Part shown: piece by piece, positions 22,526 through 23,844 of the stretch
Position numbering within the stretch: position 1 is the first letter of the stretch
How the letters are laid out: the number at the start of each line of letters is the position of its first letter
IMG/VR virus record: IMGVR_UViG_3300020404_000113
Span: 1-23,844 of that record
Origin: a virus
Strand: one strand, 5' to 3'
Length of the DNA stretch: 23,844 bases
The notes under the pieces: generated by a model
The model's database searches: none
The model's input: only the letters and a program-made list of their open reading frames with translations
What the model was told of the DNA's origin: nothing
Program-made: the position numbers and the translations under genes

Positions 22526-22721
22526 TCAAATCCTGGTCGCCTTAGGCCGTCTCGAAGGAAAGGTGGATGCTCTCATCTCTCGCCAAGCGGTTCATGATGA
22601 GGAACTGCAACGGCATGATGTGAGACTAAGAAACCTGGAACAGGGCAGGTCTTGGCTCTTTGGTGCGGCTGCCGTAATTGGTGCAATCGCTTCTTTTATT
22701 TCAACAAAGATTGGACTGTGA
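22512..22721 (+). CDS. XhlA/holin-like coiled-coil membrane protein
   Basis: A 69-aa protein with a hydrophilic coiled-coil-like N-terminal part (residues about 6-46, ILVALGRLEGKVDALISRQA and onward with heptad-spaced Leu/Val/Ile) and one C-terminal membrane helix (about residues 48-63, WLFGAAAVIGAIASFI). This layout resembles XhlA-type hemolysin proteins and other small lysis-associated phage proteins. It lies between fibre and packaging genes, the position of T7 holin gp17.5, so a lysis function is plausible. Hole formation itself is not shown. GGAAG lies about 9 bases before the ATG. It is the second holin-like gene in the window. Confidence 0.68.
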   Translation: MESDNQILVALGRLEGKVDALISRQAVHDEELQRHDVRLRNLEQGRSWLFGAAAVIGAIASFISTKIGL

Positions 22722-22722
22722 C

Positions 22723-22992
22723 ATGGCAAAGCCCCGAAGAGGAAAGGCCAAGCTAAGGGTCTACAAGGATCCCAAGACGGGCAGAACCCGTAGGGTGTCC
22801 TATGGACAGGCAGGCCGAGCTAAGGACGGTGGTCGTCGTGTACGCCCCGGCACCTCCAAGGGTGACAGCTACTGTGCAAGATCCCTGGGGATCAAGAAGC
22901 GTCTCCCCAAGGCCAAGCAGAACGATCCCAACACCCCCAACAACCTGTCGCGTAAGCGATGGAAATGCGTAGGAGCTAAGAGCAGACGATGA
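22723..22992 (+). CDS. small basic protein with GDSYCARS and RKRWKC motifs
   Basis: An 89-aa, very basic protein (Lys/Arg throughout; start MAKPRRGKAKL). The conserved-looking core is RVSYGQAGRAK, then RVRPGTSKGDSYCARSLGIK and NDPNTPNNLSRKRWKC, with cysteines 51 and 82. I know closely similar short proteins from marine myoviruses and podoviruses, listed under domains of unknown function, with no assigned role. The two cysteines plus His-free basic sequence do not make a standard zinc finger. DNA binding is an inference from charge. The ATG follows the preceding stop by one base. No strong Shine-Dalgarno is present, and its TGA overlaps the next ATG. Confidence 0.78.
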   Translation: MAKPRRGKAKLRVYKDPKTGRTRRVSYGQAGRAKDGGRRVRPGTSKGDSYCARSLGIKKRLPKAKQNDPNTPNNLSRKRWKCVGAKSRR

Positions 22993-23201
22993 AGAATAAT
23001 GAACTGAATAAGCTGCACGAACTCTTGGCCGGCGAACTGACCCAAAGGATCTTGACCGGCGAAGCTAGCAGTGCTGAACTGAACGTCGCCCGGCAGTTCT
23101 TGAAGGACAACGGGATCGATGGAACTATCGAACAGAGTGACCCCTTGGCTAATCTGGCAAAGGTGCTTCCGTTCACTGATGAGCCTAAGGAGGCTGGATA
23201 A
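22989..23201 (+). CDS. terS: probable terminase small subunit (DNA maturase A)
   Basis: A 70-aa, helical, mildly acidic protein. The sequence LHELLAGELTQRILTGEAS, then AELNVARQFLKDNGID and a C-terminal LAKVLPFTDE, resembles short small-terminase subunits of T7-like phages. They recognise concatemeric genome DNA and load the large subunit. It sits where T7 gene 18 is expected, a few hundred bases before the large terminase. It is shorter than T7 gp18 (89 aa), and the match is to the general pattern rather than to T7 itself, so the assignment is moderate. Start overlaps the upstream stop (ATGA); the stop overlaps the next start (TAATG). Confidence 0.66.
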   Translation: MKNNELNKLHELLAGELTQRILTGEASSAELNVARQFLKDNGIDGTIEQSDPLANLAKVLPFTDEPKEAG

Positions 23202-23371
23202 TGAGCAAGAAGAAGCTAAAGGCAAAGAAGAAGGGTGCAACGCCCACTAACCCGGCCCTGTATGCCCGAGTGAAGGCAGAGGCCAAGAGAAAGTTTGATG
23301 TCTATCCCTCAGCCTACGCAAATGGTTGGCTGGTAAGAACTTACAAGTCCAGAGGTGGAGGTTACCGATGA
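23201..23371 (+). CDS. very small basic protein with VYPSAYANGW motif
   Basis: A 56-aa frame between MSKKKLKAKKKG and SRGGGYR. The core NPALYARVKAEAKRKFDVYP followed by SAYANGWLVRTYK is a highly characteristic short motif I recognise from small proteins of marine phages; their function is unknown. It is strongly basic at the N-terminus with a Tyr/Trp-rich end. GGAGGCTGGATA supplies a Shine-Dalgarno (AAGGAGG) before the ATG. The start overlaps the stop of the small terminase gene, and the stop overlaps the next gene's ATG by 4 bases, so translation is chained. Confidence 0.78.
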   Translation: MSKKKLKAKKKGATPTNPALYARVKAEAKRKFDVYPSAYANGWLVRTYKSRGGGYR

Positions 23372-23520
23372 AGAAGCTCACTGATCGCCAAGAAGCAACC
23401 ATGAAGCGTCACTCCAAGCATCACACCAGAAAGCACATGGCGTTGATGCGCCGGCTGATGATCCAGGGCAAGAGCTTTGGTCAGGCCCACAAGGCAGCCC
23501 AGAAGAAGGTGGGCAAGTAA
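23368..23520 (+). CDS. very small His/Lys-rich protein with KHSKHHTxKHM-type motif
   Basis: A 50-aa protein, starting MKKLTDRQEATMKRHSK, followed by HHTRKHMALMRRLMIQGKSF and GQAHKAAQKKVGK. The pattern (KLTxRQ, H-x-x-HHTxKH-x-x-x-M, GKSFxxAHxxAxKxVGK) recurs in small proteins of marine phages that I recall. It is probably one or two amphipathic helices with a strongly positive surface; the four histidines in a short span could bind metal or nucleic acid, but this is speculative. The ATG overlaps the upstream stop codon (ATGA), with GGTGGAGG upstream. The stop overlaps the next start. Confidence 0.75.
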   Translation: MKKLTDRQEATMKRHSKHHTRKHMALMRRLMIQGKSFGQAHKAAQKKVGK

Positions 23521-23780
23521 TGGCAAAGCCCCAGGGTGGCCTCACCAAGTGGTTCAAGGAAGACTGGGTGGACCTAAGAACAGGTAAGCAGTGCGGACGC
23601 TCCGGTGAAGAGATGTCCACTAGAAAGTACCCTGTATGCAGGCCCAAGGCTGTCGCGAAGAGAATGTCCCCATCGGAGAAAAGATCTGTGATTGCACGCA
23701 AGAAGGGTTCCAAGCCCATCAAGTACCCCATCACTGCTTCGGGCCGGCGACGGCTCAAGGTAAAAAAGAAAGATAAGTGA
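23520..23780 (+). CDS. small basic protein with WVDLRTGKxCGR and Cys-Pro motifs
   Basis: An 86-aa basic protein, starting MAKPQGGLTKWFKEDWVDLR. It contains TGKQCGRSGEE and KYPVCRPKAVAKRMSPSEK with Cys25 and Cys40, then RSVIARKKG and a Lys-rich tail KVKKKDK. I recognise the W-x-x-E-x-W-V-D, C-G-R and Y-P-x-C-x-P pattern as a small domain of unknown function (DUF5872-like, from memory) common in marine phages. Two cysteines 15 residues apart could bind metal with partners on another protein. The start overlaps the upstream stop (TAATG), and the stop overlaps the GTG of the large terminase (GTGA). Confidence 0.78.
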   Translation: MAKPQGGLTKWFKEDWVDLRTGKQCGRSGEEMSTRKYPVCRPKAVAKRMSPSEKRSVIARKKGSKPIKYPITASGRRRLKVKKKDK

Positions 23781-23844
23781 CTACCCCAGAACAACTTAGG
23801 GACTTCAGGAACTTCCTGTTTCTGTGCTGGAAACACTTGGGTCT
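23777..23844 (+). CDS. terL: terminase large subunit (T7 gp19-like), 3'-truncated by window edge
   Basis: The first 22 codons of a gene running off the right edge. The visible product is VTTPEQLRDFRNFLFLCWKH plus LG, and its DFxxFLFxxWK segment matches the N-terminus of T7 gp19 (DFVAFLFVLWKAL in T7). The protein is the ATPase/nuclease motor that packages DNA into the prohead through the portal. The start is a GTG overlapping the previous stop codon (GTGA), with only AAGAAAG-type purine-rich sequence upstream, so reinitiation after the small protein is likely. The ATPase motifs lie outside the window. The call therefore rests on a short N-terminal match plus position. Confidence 0.78.
   Translation, partial: MTTPEQLRDFRNFLFLCWKHLG

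Noticed and set aside
1-23844. T7-consensus promoters, tRNA genes, CRISPR arrays, insertion sequences, integrase or attachment sites
   Set aside because: By eye I found no match to the T7 promoter core, no cloverleaf-like gaps (there is almost no non-coding space), no spaced short repeats and no transposase or integrase motifs.

Overview
The window is about 23.8 kb of a lytic, T7-like podovirus genome (short-tailed phage, Autographiviridae-type gene order). Every gene I support is on the + strand. The genes are tightly packed, with TAATG, ATGA or GTGA stop/start overlaps and clear AGGAG-type ribosome binding sites. Several small proteins (a proline-rich protein before the portal, and a group of Lys/Arg-rich proteins around the terminase genes) resemble ones I associate with marine podoviruses and cyanophages. 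The source is therefore probably an uncultured marine phage of a Gram-negative bacterium. The host cannot be read from this window, and the phage RNA polymerase gene is not in it.

Layout. (1) Replication, 1-4.8 kb: the C-terminal part of a gp4-like primase-helicase (cut by the left edge), a gp5-like family A DNA polymerase, a small LAGLIDADG homing endonuclease overlapping the end of the polymerase gene, a small unknown gene, a gp6-like 5'-3' exonuclease, a DUF1599/Nmad1-like protein and another small conserved protein. (2) Head, 4.8-9.05 kb: a proline-rich protein, portal, scaffold, then an unexpected group of three small membrane or lipoprotein genes (two of them overlapping in different frames), the major capsid protein and a strong intrinsic terminator. 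(3) Tail and ejection proteins, 9.06-19.6 kb: tail tubular proteins A and B, and gp13-, gp14-, gp15- and gp16-like internal virion proteins. The gp16 homologue shows no lytic transglycosylase domain. (4) Host recognition, 19.6-22.5 kb: a tail fibre with a T7-like N-terminus, a second fibre-like protein with an AT-rich C-terminal module, and a small conserved protein. (5) Lysis and packaging, 22.5-23.8 kb: a coiled-coil/membrane (XhlA-like) protein, a probable small terminase embedded in a chain of four very small basic proteins, and the first codons of the large terminase (cut by the right edge).

The genes form one replication-to-packaging programme. Helicase, polymerase and exonuclease copy DNA and degrade host DNA. 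Portal, scaffold and capsid build the head, and the tubular proteins and fibre complete the tail. gp14-16 form the ejection machine, and the terminase fills the head. The most interesting points are the overlapping membrane/lipoprotein pair between scaffold and capsid, the chain of small basic proteins around the terminase, the homing endonuclease beside the polymerase, and the base-composition mosaics at the receptor-binding ends.
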